A model generated the notes under the pieces. It saw nothing but the letters and a program-made list of their open reading frames with translations, was not told the origin of the DNA and searched no databases. DNA of 64,000 nt from Mugil cephalus (taxonomy: Eukaryota; Chordata; Actinopteri; Mugiliformes; Mugilidae), in the NCBI RefSeq assembly GCF_022458985.1, contig NC_061784.1, positions 24,362,545 through 24,426,544 of the forward strand, in the 5' to 3' direction. Of the stretch, positions 36,780 to 48,970 are shown piece by piece. A program made the translations under genes and the position numbers. The stretch's first letter is position 1, and each line of letters starts with the position of its first letter.

Positions 36780-37565
36780 CAGACCATAGACCGCATATAA
36801 ATATGGACGCCACGTCTCCACTTCCTCTCATGGGTCGAACTGGTGTTTTTTCCCGGGGATAATAGTGTCAGTACGATCTGAGGGCGGAGCCACGATTTCC
36901 ATGCCCCGCCCAGGCTGGTGTTTTCATTTAATTAATGCTACGGTCTGGGAAAGGTTTGGTTATACACTGAACATATTTTTAAAAATAGCTTTTACAACTC
37001 TCACAGCCCCATGGGACCTCTTCATGGAGCTGTTGGCATGGCAACCAATAGTCGCCATGATGTCACAGCTCCAGCTCTGGTCAATAAATCATCGGCCAGT
37101 CATGGAATCTTCTTCAGATTTTAGCCTCAGACTCAAGAATTTAAATCATTTTATTGTGTCTCAAGCTTCAATGTTTAATTTTCCATCTTATTGCATCTCT
37201 GCAGAGGATGAGAAATTAACTTCATAACTTAATAACTATTTCTGAAACAGCAGAATATTCTTTTCTCTTCAACATTCATCAACATTATATTAACTAACTA
37301 AAATTTCCCAGTTTGGGATTAAAGATCTATCTATCTAAAATGACAAATATCATCCCGGAAAACAAAAAAAAAACAAACAAAAAATATTTGATGTATTTTT
37401 TAGTGTTTTAGTTTGACCCAAGTCCCGCCCACTAACATGGAGGGGGTGGAGCTTGAGACCTACACTGCAGCCTCCAGCCACCTGAGGGAGCTCTAGTGGC
37501 TTTGGCTTCACTTTAGGGGAGCTGTTCCATATTTATTTACTGTCTGTGCTCCAGACTCTGAGCTT
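36780..37565 (+). repeat. composite dispersed repeat, copy 1
   Basis: Starts CATAGACCGCATATAAATAT and includes GACGCCACGTCTCCACTTCC, TTTTCATTTAATTAATGCTA, CAACTCTCACAGCCCCATGG and AAGTCCCGCCCACTAACATG in that order. The same blocks occur, reversed, at 48360-48850. A LINE-type 3' end (AAAATTTCCCAGTTTGGGAT) is embedded at about 37308-37340. Confidence 0.75.
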
Positions 37566-37814
37566 CGTTGGGTTCATGTTAAGTCAATAACGATGAGCCT
37601 GAGTTTATTAACGTTATTTAACTTTAACTTTATTAAGCAGATCTAACGGTGCCTTCACTGACCTCATGTTTATTCAAATCACGACAGAAACGAGCTCAGT
37701 GTTGTTTCACTGAGTGAGAACCGTGAGAGAAGCTCGAGGCTATAAACACCAGCGGTCACATGACCTGTCAATCACCTCCTCCTTCATTTACATTAAAGAA
37801 GAAACGTTCAGAAA

Positions 37815-38225
37815 GTGTCACGTCAGAGGTGTGTTGTTCCATGTATTTTGGGGTGTTTTTGTTCTTGTCATATCAGACGTGTGTTTGCATGTTTTTTCTG
37901 TGTGTGTATTTTTGTATGTTCTTGTGAGTTTGTGATGTCTCAAAAAATGCATGATGTTGTGGTAAATTTCTATGTTTGTGTGTTTTTGTCATATCAGAGA
38001 TGTGTTTCGCATAGTTTTTCTGCATGTGTCCATGTATTTTTGTGTATTTTTGTGTGTTCTTGTGAGTTTTAGACGTATCAGACATGTGTGATATTGTGTT
38101 TTGTGTTTTTTGCATGTTTTTCTGTGTATTTTTGTGTAATTTCTGCGTTCTTGTGCATTTGTGTTGTGTCACACGTGTGTGATGTTGTGTGTTTTTTTGT
38201 TTTTTTGTGTGTTTTTGTGCGTGAC
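37815..38225. repeat. degenerate minisatellite, about 120-bp unit
   Basis: Three to four diverged units, each with a (C)ACGTCAGA/CATATCAGA motif followed by TGTGTTTTTGTGTG and GTTCTTGTGAGTTT. Confidence 0.65.
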
Positions 38226-39059
38226 ACATCTAAGTGGGTCATGGGAAGAAGCCGTTGTCGTTGGACACAGATTCTCTGTGAACTCATATGATCTTGGTTC
38301 AGTCTCGTGGATTAAAAACATGAATCGTTTTTCTTTCATTTGTTTGTTTGTTTGCTCCAGGTGAACTCGTCTTTCTATCTCTGTGAGGACCTCCAAACTG
38401 GACTGAGTGTGAACAGGATTTAAAACCCAGTTTGGACCCAGATGAGGACCAGGAGAACTCACCCCATCAGTTCATCTTCAGACCGAAATTGTAGCTTCAT
38501 TTCTTCTTTGAATACTCTAGGTTTTATAGTCAAACTTAAAACAAACTTCTGAACCAATCAGCTCCTGAGTTCGGGGTCTTTTATCGTAGTGTTGGACCTG
38601 GAGGTCGTAAACGACGTACGTACGAGTCATTTAGATTCAAGATTCAAGATAATTTATTCATACTTGTGTTACAGCAGCAGCTTCACATCATCACCACAGT
38701 GAAAACAACATGGATCCCGTTTATCACACATAGGAATAAATAAATGAAGTAGAAATAAGTAAATATATAAATAAACTCAACTCTTTCGTCATTTTTCTTC
38801 TTTTTGTTTTTTGTTCGTTTTGTGTGGCTGCATGTTGCCAGTAGCTCGTGATTTTTACCTTTTCAGGTTAATCTCAGCGTTATTGGGTGTTTTTTTTGTG
38901 CCTTGAAACAATTAAAATAGTTTTAGTCGTTTTTGTGTTTTTGTGCTGTTTTTATTTTGTTATTTATGGACTTTTTGTGTTTGACTGTTTATTTTATTTT
39001 ACTAGATAATTCTTAGTTGTATTTTATTTTAATCTAATCTCATTTTATTAAATCTTTCT

Positions 39060-39165
39060 TGTGGTTTTTACGAGTGTTTATTTTTATGAGTAATGAAGCT
39101 ACTATGAAATAATTTCCCTCGTGCATCATTGAAGTCTGTCTAAGTTTAAGTCTGACACTAATCAG
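39060..39165 (+). mobile_element. LINE 3' end scrap
   Basis: ATAATTTCCCTCGTGCATCA then TTGAAGTCTGTCTAAG; sister of 29020-29100. Confidence 0.5.
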
Positions 39166-40576
39166 GGATAAAAAGTGATTTCTACCGGACTCTAGTTAGT
39201 CTGGTTCACTCTGTAACAACTCCACCCAAACACTAGGCGGCGCTGTCTCTTTTTAGACATCCAGGTTAATTTTTGTTTCTCCTTCCTGCTTCACTTTGAA
39301 CAGTGGAGACTGAACAGGAGTCGTCCAAATGTCTGAGTCTCTAAACCTCCTCAGTGAACCTGACCCAGTCTTTATGCAGGAGAATCAGTCTAATGTAGGA
39401 TCACGTTCTGCATGTTAAATATATTGAAGCCAAATCATGGAAATCCATGAACAAACCCAGTGTTAGTGTCTGGTTTGCAGAACTGTCAGACTCTCTTTTA
39501 GGTCAAAGGGTAAGTACTTTTCTTTGACAGTGTGTGGAGATGTTTTATGGAGTTCTTAGAGAGGAGGAATCACTGGACAGAGTATTGCTGTGTAACTAGT
39601 TTATGTCTGTTTTTCTTTGTTTTATTTTATTTGAAGCGCTTTTTCTCTCTGGGGTAACTAAGGTAGCTTTTGGACCACCAGTGACTCGTCAGGATGACTT
39701 GTTCTTTTTGGACTCGATGTTTATCTTATCAGGGAATATTGATAGTTCTGTTTTGAACCTGTATTACTCATCCTGGTGTAGTTATGTTCTCTGAAAATTA
39801 CTAAACACACTTGTTGAACAGTTAGAACATAACTTTGGCTCGTTGTAATGAAATCAGCTGGAACACTAAAGAGGAAATACACTGCTACCAGGCGGACCAG
39901 TCACAGCTCTAGTTCTCTGTGTGACTATGATGCTAGCATTAACGTCGTAGCCTCTACGCCAACTTAATGCAAAGTATAAACTGTGGGTGAGTCAACAACA
40001 ACCTGGAGCGAACTATTTTTATCCTTGTGTGAATTCTTTGGGCTCTGATCTGAGATGATTTATTTGAAGGTCCTGATTTATTCCTGAACACAATCAGCTG
40101 ACGTGTCTCCCCCCACCTGAGGCTCTGCGCTGTGATTGGCCGCCGCTGTGTCCACAAGCTCATTGTTGTCGTTGTCCAGGACCTGGAAATAGACCGTGGC
40201 TCAGTTACAGCTCATGAAGCTGGTCGACCTCACATCACACACACCGTCCGGATTCTCTGAAGCTCATTCGTTCTCTGACTCTGTGGAGATTTAAATTTAA
40301 CCAACGTCAGATCAAACCGCTTCACTGCTCCACACTGATTCACTGAATGAAGAACTTCATCCTACGTTCTCCTTAAACCTCATTTGACTCCTCATTAAGT
40401 CTTGGCGTTTTAATTTAATAATTTAATATCTCAGAAAAATGTTGATATTCAACATCCTCGTCCTTTTATTGTGACTTTATGTTTCCTATATTTAGCTGGA
40501 CGCTCGTTAGCATGTTAGCCTCTTAGCTTCTGAATGCTACGCCACTTAAAGAACCTATATTTTTGTACATGTTTTC

Positions 40577-40800
40577 TAGCCTTCCAGCTAATACTAGTTC
40601 TTGCTAGCCTTCCAGCTAATACTAGTTCTTGCTAGCCTTCCAGCTAATAGCAGCTCCCATAACTTCCCACCTAAAACTAGCTCTTCCTAGCTTACCTGTT
40701 AATAGTAGCTCTTCTCAGCTTCCCAGTGAATAGTAGCTCTTGTTAGCTTCCGAGTTACGAGTAGCTCCTCCTAGCCTTCCAGCTAATAGCAGCTCTTCCC
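40577..40800. repeat. minisatellite, about 35-bp unit
   Basis: Units with CTTGCTAGCCTTCCAGCTAA and TAGTAGCTCTT, six or so copies, the first ones nearly exact. Confidence 0.75.
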
Positions 40801-41548
40801 GTTTCCTCTTTTGAATGACAAATACCAACCACTGCCACCTGCTGGTGTAAAAAGTTATTGCTGTAGCCTTTGCGGAGTATTCAAGTGCAACATTTTATCA
40901 CGTTCAGTGTCGTTATGACCTCAGTCAGAGTCAGTGAGGCGGTCGGGGTTGATGGTGGGTGCAGTTTCCAAACATTATAATTAAATGTAAATAAATTGAG
41001 AACATACTGAATTTTTGCAGAGACGTAATAAAATGTAAATAAAGTCCAGCTTAGTACAAGTCTCAGTCTATGGAGTGAGAATTAAATGTAAATAGGAGGA
41101 TTTTATCTTCATTTTTCAACCATTTCAAATGGTTTTCATTTATCAGAGGATGGTGACAGGTGGTGTTGATCGACAGGATGTATAACTATATATATATTTC
41201 ATTATTCGTGTGTTCACACCGAGAGAGAGAGGGATGATATATAGGAGGAGAGACAGGGGGAGAGAGGAGTGGGTGTTTCTTGACCACCGTGAGAGAAAGA
41301 AGCTGCACTTCACCGTCGGAACTTTCCCACATTAAACCCGTGGACCATAAAAGGACAGAGACGCGACCTAAGCCCGAGGAGGAGCTCCAGTGGCCGGCAA
41401 GAGCCCGTCACAGGCTCCGTGGACGGAGAACCGAGCCGAGTGGACCCGAACCGAGCCGGAGGGACCCGAGTCTCCACCTGCTCCGGGTGTCCACAGTTTA
41501 GATGACGAGCAGCTTCATCATCCTCACCAGAAGATCCAGAGAGCTGCT

Positions 41549-41980
41549 ATGGATCCAGCCATGACTCTGATGTGGACTAATCGCTCCTCCGTGGACCTCC
41601 AGCCGGACTCCAACTCCTCCTCCGCCCGCTCCGCCCCGCTGGATCTGGCCCGGGCGGTTCCGGTGGGTCTGGTCCTCGCCTCCTTCATCTTGTTCGCAAT
41701 CGTGGGCAACATCCTGGTGATCCTGGCGGTGGTTTGTAACCGACACCTGCGGGTCCCGACCAACTACTTCATCATCAACCTGGCCATTGCCGACCTGCTG
41801 CTGGGCACCACCGTGCTGCCGGTGTCCGCCACCCTGGAGGTCGGTGTCCGGACCAGCTGATCGATCAGCTGGTTATCATGAGTTAGTTAAAATGTAGTCA
41901 AAACGAAAATGGAATAAAACTGACGGAACATAAGGAAAAGAAAGTCAATAAATGAATGAAATGAAAATAAAATAAGTCGA

Positions 41981-42047
<67 letters not shown>

Positions 42048-45000
42048 TGCAGATAAATCAGACTAAAACATAATAATCATAATTACCTTTGGTCGTTTTC
42101 AGGAGTCAGTCTTGGTTTGTGTCTCAGTTTTTTCTACCACCTGTGACTATCAGATTTTATTATGTACTGAAATTAGACGAAATATCATTTATTGATAGAC
42201 TGAATCATTGATTAATTAATTAATTAATTAATTAATGCACTCCGCTCCTGTTTCCCTCTCTGGCCTTCATGTTTGCTCTGGAGGTTTCAGATCGTATTTT
42301 AAGACAATTTGTATTGTTACTGATGCCATATACAGTTAGGTCCATAAATATTTGGACACTGACACTTTATCAGTTTGGTTATACTAGCTGTTTACCAACA
42401 CATGTTTAATATACAGTTATATTATCAATATGGGTTTAAAGTTCAGACTCAGTTGTAATTTGAGGGTGTATACATCCAAACTGGAGGACAGGTTTAGGAA
42501 TTAAAGCTCTCTGATATGTAGCCATCTCTTTTTCAAGGGACCAAAGTAATTGGACAGTTGACTCAAAAGCCATTACATGCGCTATCGCCTCATTAATCCT
42601 TCATCATTTAAGCAGGTAAAATGTCTGGAGTTGATTTGTGGTATTTGCATTTAGAAGCTGTTGCTGTTGTAGTCAAAGGAGATATTTTAATGAGACTATA
42701 TCAGACCATCCTTAGGCTGGATGATCAGGATCCTTTCCATGGTGAAGAAAAACCCTTCACAACATCCACCCGAGTGAAGAACTCTCTCCAGGAATTAGGT
42801 GTATCAGTATCTAAGTCTACAATAGACAGAAGACTTTGTGAGTAAATACAGAAAGTTCAGCATGATGTGCAAACCATTAATCAGCCTCATAAACAGAAAG
42901 GCCAGATTGACTTTGCCAAAAAACATTAAAAGACACCAGTACAGTCCTGGAACAGCGTTCTTTGGAGACTAAGATCAACCTGGACCAGAATGATGGGAAG
43001 AAGAAAGTATGCAGAAGACTTGGAACAGCTGATGATCCAAAACACGCCACATCTTCTGTGAGACATGGTGGACACAGTGTGAGACATGGCCATGCAGGGC
43101 TTCCAATGGGTCGCTCTGGGTCACTAGTGTTTATTGATGATGTGACAGAAGACAGAATCAACCAAATGAATTCTGAAGTGTACAGTCATATACTTTATGC
43201 TCATATTCAGCCAAATGCAGCAAAGTTTATTGGACAGTGCTTCACAACAGAGAAGGACAAGGACCCAAAACATAAAGCAGAGGCAGCCCAGGATTTTTTA
43301 AGGTTAAGGCGTGGAAGCCGATCAATCTGCATGTCACTTACTTCACCTCTGCCAGCCTTTTGGCAAAAAACAAACAAAACAAAAGTATTTTTTAGGACAT
43401 ACCTGAAAGTAAACTGAATGCTGTGTTCCTCAGGTCCTGGACTACTGGGTGTTTGGTCGGATCTTCTGTGACATCTGGGCGGCGGTGGACGTGCTGTGCT
43501 GCACGGCATCCATCATGTCTCTGTGCGTCATCTCCATTGACCGCTACATCGGCGTCCGCTACCCGCTGCAGTATCCCGCCATCGTCACCGAGCGGCGGGC
43601 GCTGCTCGCCATGCTGGCCGTCTGGATCCTCTCCATCGTCATCTCCATCGGGCCGCTGCTCGGCTGGAAGCAAGCGCCCTCTCAGGTAAAATACGTCATG
43701 AAACATTTAAACCTCTGGTCATCCACATCTTTATAGCCGACGCTTAGTCTTTAGCGGATGTCCCGGACTCTGGTCTCCGGTCTCCAGATGTGTGTAGTGG
43801 TTCTTGGTATCTTGGTTCAGAGGCCAAATTTAGCCCAGTTTGATCTCAAGGAGGCCATACCAGGAACACGATAGAATAATAACCTCATATTCACATTAAG
43901 GCTGTCAAAATTAAAGTTTTAACATGGATTAATGCATCATCATTAGAGGTGTAACTATTTATCCACTACATCGATGAATCGATTTATTTTCCAATGGTCA
44001 AACTACATCGATCTGTGCTCGGCAAGTTGTCCTTCCGGACGACATACATCGATCTAATATCGCTTTAAAAGGTAATCAGTCGATTGTATCGATACTAGGA
44101 AATAACGCATTGGATTTAAGCTCGTCAGACTTTATATTGGTGTGTTTTTTGTTCTTTAGCACTTTCAAAGATAAAGGCGTTAAACGATTCAATCTGAGTA
44201 AGAAGTGGCGGTGGTAGTCCAAGTTTGTCCAAGTAGCGTTAGCGTTAGCACCAGCTGATCCGGTAGTGACAGGCAGCAGAACCAACCCATAAAGATGGAA
44301 GACGCTAAACAGCACGTTGGTCCTCTCCATGGGACATTTGAGGACAAAGAAACCAAGAGGGACCAGTGGAGACACATAAAGTATCATCACAGTTTTCTTT
44401 CCAGCTTCAAACAGCACATGAACCAAGCCAAGCATACGTTAGCCGGGGATTCTGCTAGCACTTGGGCTAACGCGGCTAACAGCTGGAGACAAACCAAGAC
44501 AAACCAAGACAAAGACAAGCTGCCAATGCTGCTGCTAATATGTGTCCACTCCTGCAGCCACTGTTCACTGGGAGAGACTGTTCTCAATAAGAAGCGTCAG
44601 CTCTCCTCTGGTTGGACAATGTCCACAAGTTAGTTTGTCTCCGTAGCAACAGGGACAAAAAAAAAAAAAAAATACACAGTTGTTTCAAGTTGAAACTAAT
44701 GAAGGTGTTTAATCAACACATTAAGTGCAGCTATATCTCCTTCTTTCTGGAGTCTGTTTGCTCATGAAAAAAATTAATTAATATAGATTAAAATTAAACG
44801 ATACGACGATTTAATTGTGATTAATTACAATTAATTCACAGCAACCCTGAGATTAATCTGATTAAAAATTGATAATTTGACAACTTTGCTGTCATCTACT
44901 TTATTTCTGCGCCTCGATGTTGAGTTACTTTGGCAGCTTTTACTAAAACAGTGCGAACTCCAGTGAACAAGTTATGAGTATCAGATTATTTGACAAACTA

Positions 45001-46807
45001 TGTGATTGTTGTGGTTTGAAAATTCATCCTGCGGGCCACACTGGGCCGTATGTTTGAATGTCCTGGTCTAGTACATGGACAAATCTAGTGTTTGATGAGA
45101 AAAAAAAAACGTCAACAAAATGTCTATCGAGCAAAAAAAGTTTGATTGGGACACCTCTATACGTCATTAAATCAAATCAAGGACTCACTGGTTCAACCTG
45201 TTTCCAAACGTCCTCTAAGTCTTTGAGGGACGTCCTGATGGCTGTTTATGTGTCCTGCAGGACGATACGGTGTGTCTGATCACCGAGGAGCCCTTCTACG
45301 CCCTCTTCTCGTCGCTGGGCTCCTTCTACATCCCTCTGGCCGTCATCCTGGCCATGTATTGCCGAGTCTACGTCGTGGCCAAGCGCACCACCAGGAACCT
45401 GGAGGCCGGTGTGATGAGGGAGCGGCAGCAGGACTCCAACGAGCTCACGCTGAGGATCCACTGCAGGAACCAGCAGGTCCACGAGCTGAGCCCCGTCTCC
45501 AACGCCGCGGGGGGCGGAGCGTCACGCAGCGCACTCGCCGTCAAACTGCTCAAGTTCTCCAGAGAGAAGAAGGCGGCCAAGACCCTGGGGGTGGTGGTCG
45601 GCATGTTCATCCTCTGCTGGCTGCCCTTCTTCCTGGCTCTGCCCATCGGTTCGTCACCACAACACAACACACAATGACATGATGACAGGATACAATAGCA
45701 TGCCACAACACAGCAACATTTCACAACAGCGTGACAGGACACAACAAACAACAACATGCCACAACACAATGACAGTGCACAACTGACTATCTAGACCTGA
45801 TCTGAAACCTGATCTGAGACCTGATCCGTCTGCTTAGCGTTTGATTCTCTCCTTCAGGATCAGTTTTATGATCTTGTGGTGGACATGGTTCAATCTAACC
45901 CCATCAGCAGATCAGTTACTGTACATGAGAGACAGAGAACCAGTTCTGGTTCTGGTTCAGTCTTAATACCAGAGGCTGCTTTGTCCCAGTGACAGTGAAG
46001 GCCTCGTTGAGTATTTTGATTAAGCCGTCGGAGACGTCTTCATGTCTGAGAACGTGAGCCGAGGTTTCTCACAGACCAGGACAGGAAGCTAAACTCTTTA
46101 TTTTCTGGGATGAAGTTCCCACAACAGGCTGATCCTGAACTGAGCCGGCGGATCAGACTCTTGTTTACCTTCATGGAGCTGATCTGAGTTTTTATTTCTA
46201 CTGAGCTCTTCATCCATTAATTCTGAGGACTTTGTCCCTGAGTGGACGTTTCCTCCACAAATGAGAGCGTCTCTCAGGACACAGACGTAAATAAAGTCAC
46301 GGTTCAGACGATGCGTCTCTTCTTATAATCATCATCAGTTTCCTTCCAAGTTATGTTCCAGCTCAAAGAATCCCAGGATGTGTTCTGGCCCCGTCCCTTT
46401 TATCGAGGACACGTCCAGAGGTAACTTTGGTACGGCCAGGTATCCCAGAAACCATTTCAGTTACACAATCAGTCCAAGTCGTCAAATCTTCTGGGAAATG
46501 TTCTGAGACAACAGTTTCAGTTGCAACTAGATGCTAGCTAGATGCTATCTGGCTGTAGCATGACATAGCATCACAGCCACTTCAGAGAAACAAAAAAAAA
46601 AGAAAGAGATGACAACACGACAGCAACAGAACAACTGCTTTAAATGAAACTGTTTCATTTTAGTTCAGGGGCCACATTCATCCAAATTTGATCTCAAGAG
46701 ACCGGACCAGTAACATCATAATATAATAACTTATAAATAACGCAGATTTTTGCCTTGGCTTTAGGTCAGAGAATTACATCATGGAAATGTTTACATTTAT
46801 TGAAGTA

Positions 46808-46854
<47 letters not shown>

Positions 46855-48934
46855 AATTTCTCAAGAAAAATAAGTGCAATTTGTGCTCATTGCTGCCATC
46901 TGCTGTTCTGTTCTGTGTCTCAGTGTTGTGTTGTGTCCATGACTGTGACTAGATGGACGGGGCCCTAGTGTCAAAATGTCAAATAGGTGCCAGGTTTATT
47001 GAAAATTTCCACTTAATGACTTCTAATTTTCACAGTTTGCAAATTCATCCCGCCATGGACCAGGCTGGACCTTTTGGCCAACATACCATGTGTTTGACAC
47101 CCCTAATTTGTGATGTACGTGCATATGTATATATATATATATATATCCAATTTTTCAACATCTCAGTTGCTCAGAAAGAACTCAGTTCTCATTAAATGCA
47201 GAGAATGTAGTTCAGTTTAGCAGAGAATAATCTAACAGGCCGCTGATCATCAACTTGACCTTACACCAGGGGAGTCAAACATACAAAATTTTGCAAAAAT
47301 TACACAGAAGAGATTAACTGCAATTTTTCAGTAAGACTGGCACCTATTCCTGAGTTGTTCTGTTTTTGTACGTGTTGCAGACATAACACAACACTGAGAC
47401 CCAGAAACAAACAGCAGCTGCTCCTTTCTTTCTCTTTGTCTTCTATAGTTTTTATTATATCCATTTTTAATCTACTTTGATGTATTACTGCCCTCTGCAG
47501 GACACATTTATTCACTACCATCACACTTTAGATTCTGCTCGCTTTCCAGCGTCTTACTGCTTTTGCGATCACTTCCTGATTCAACAAACTCCAGAGGAGC
47601 CGAGCTCATAAAAACAGAGCATGTTAAAATAATTAGTGGTGTTAAAAGAAAGTAATTAAAACAACGTGGAAACTTTTATCTGGAACTGGTTTCAAAAGCG
47701 TCAAGAGTTGACAATAAAAGTAGAAACATGAAGTAATGAAATGGAAAAAACAAAACAAACAAACAATTAAACTCTGAAAAGCTAGTGGTAATAGAGAACT
47801 GGCATCCTGCAGAGCTGTTAGAAATATGTGATGTTTTAGTGATAGATGAACGTGCAGACGGGAACACCACAGAAGAAGAGCAGCATGTAAACGTCCAGGC
47901 TCAGAGCTGAAGACAGAGTCTGGGAACAGATTTACACAACTCTATTAAACTCCAACCAAAATAGCTTCTTCCTGTGTTTGGAGCGAGGATCTCCAAACTT
48001 GGAGATACGAGGTTTTTTAATGGGACCGTGAGGCATCGTGGGCATGTGTCACATGTTGATCTCATGTGCACGTCAGTCTTCATATATAGTCAGAGGCAGC
48101 AGCCTGGGGCAAAGGATGGCCTTACAAGTCCATGCTGAGGGAGAAATAATCCACCTGATCAGGAGGCTCTACCTGCACAACATCAGAAAGAAATCCTCTG
48201 AAATCCTCAGAAATCCTCCGACATGCTGCAGATCAGCTGCAGGTCAACTCCTCTGAGACTCGAGCTCAACTGAACTCCTGACTCTGTGTGAAAACAAAGA
48301 CGCTGCTCTTCCATAAAATAAACACTTAGCAGTATTTATCAGTATTCTACTTCTTGTATTTGTACTTCTTGCTCCACCCCTTCCGTGTTAGTGGGTGGGA
48401 CTTGGGCCAAAGTAAAACACTAAAATACACGCCAAATAATTTTCATCAAGGGTGCTTTCTGTTACTTTAGGTAGTTAATATAATGTTGATGAATGTTCAA
48501 GTTTCAGTTTTTTGGATGAGTTTAATTTTAGTTCAGGATGTGACATAATGGTGACCTCCAGTTGCCATGTCAGTCACTCCATAAAGAGGTCCCGTGGGAC
48601 CGTGAGAGTTGTAAAAACTATTTTTAAAAACAAGTTCAGTGTATAATCCAACATTTCCTTGTTGCTGATGGAGGTGGAGCAGAGCGTATGATTAATTAAA
48701 TGAAAACACTAGTGAGTCTGGAGGAAGTGTGGGAGGGGCATTGATATCGTTGCTCCGCCCTCAGACTGTACTGATCAGACAGCGTTAGTTTGACCAGTAC
48801 CAGGAAGTAGAGACGTGGTGTCAATATTTATATACAGTCTATGGATGAACCAGTTTGAGGAACTTGAAAGATGAATCGGAACAAACCAGGCTCCATAATA
48901 TATGTTTATCTGTTTATATGTTTATCTATTTACG

Positions 48935-48970
<36 letters not shown>

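Larger units (their letters stand above)
38230..41190. other. intergenic upstream of adra1b
   Basis: LINE scraps at about 38633-38790 and 39060-39165, and an array of AGCTAATA/TAGCTCTT-type units at 40577-40800. No exon seen. Confidence 0.4.

Noticed and set aside
44295-44633. 112-codon open frame in adra1b intron 2 as a host gene
   Set aside because: Its sequence resembles BED-finger and hAT end scraps and lies in repeat-rich DNA.
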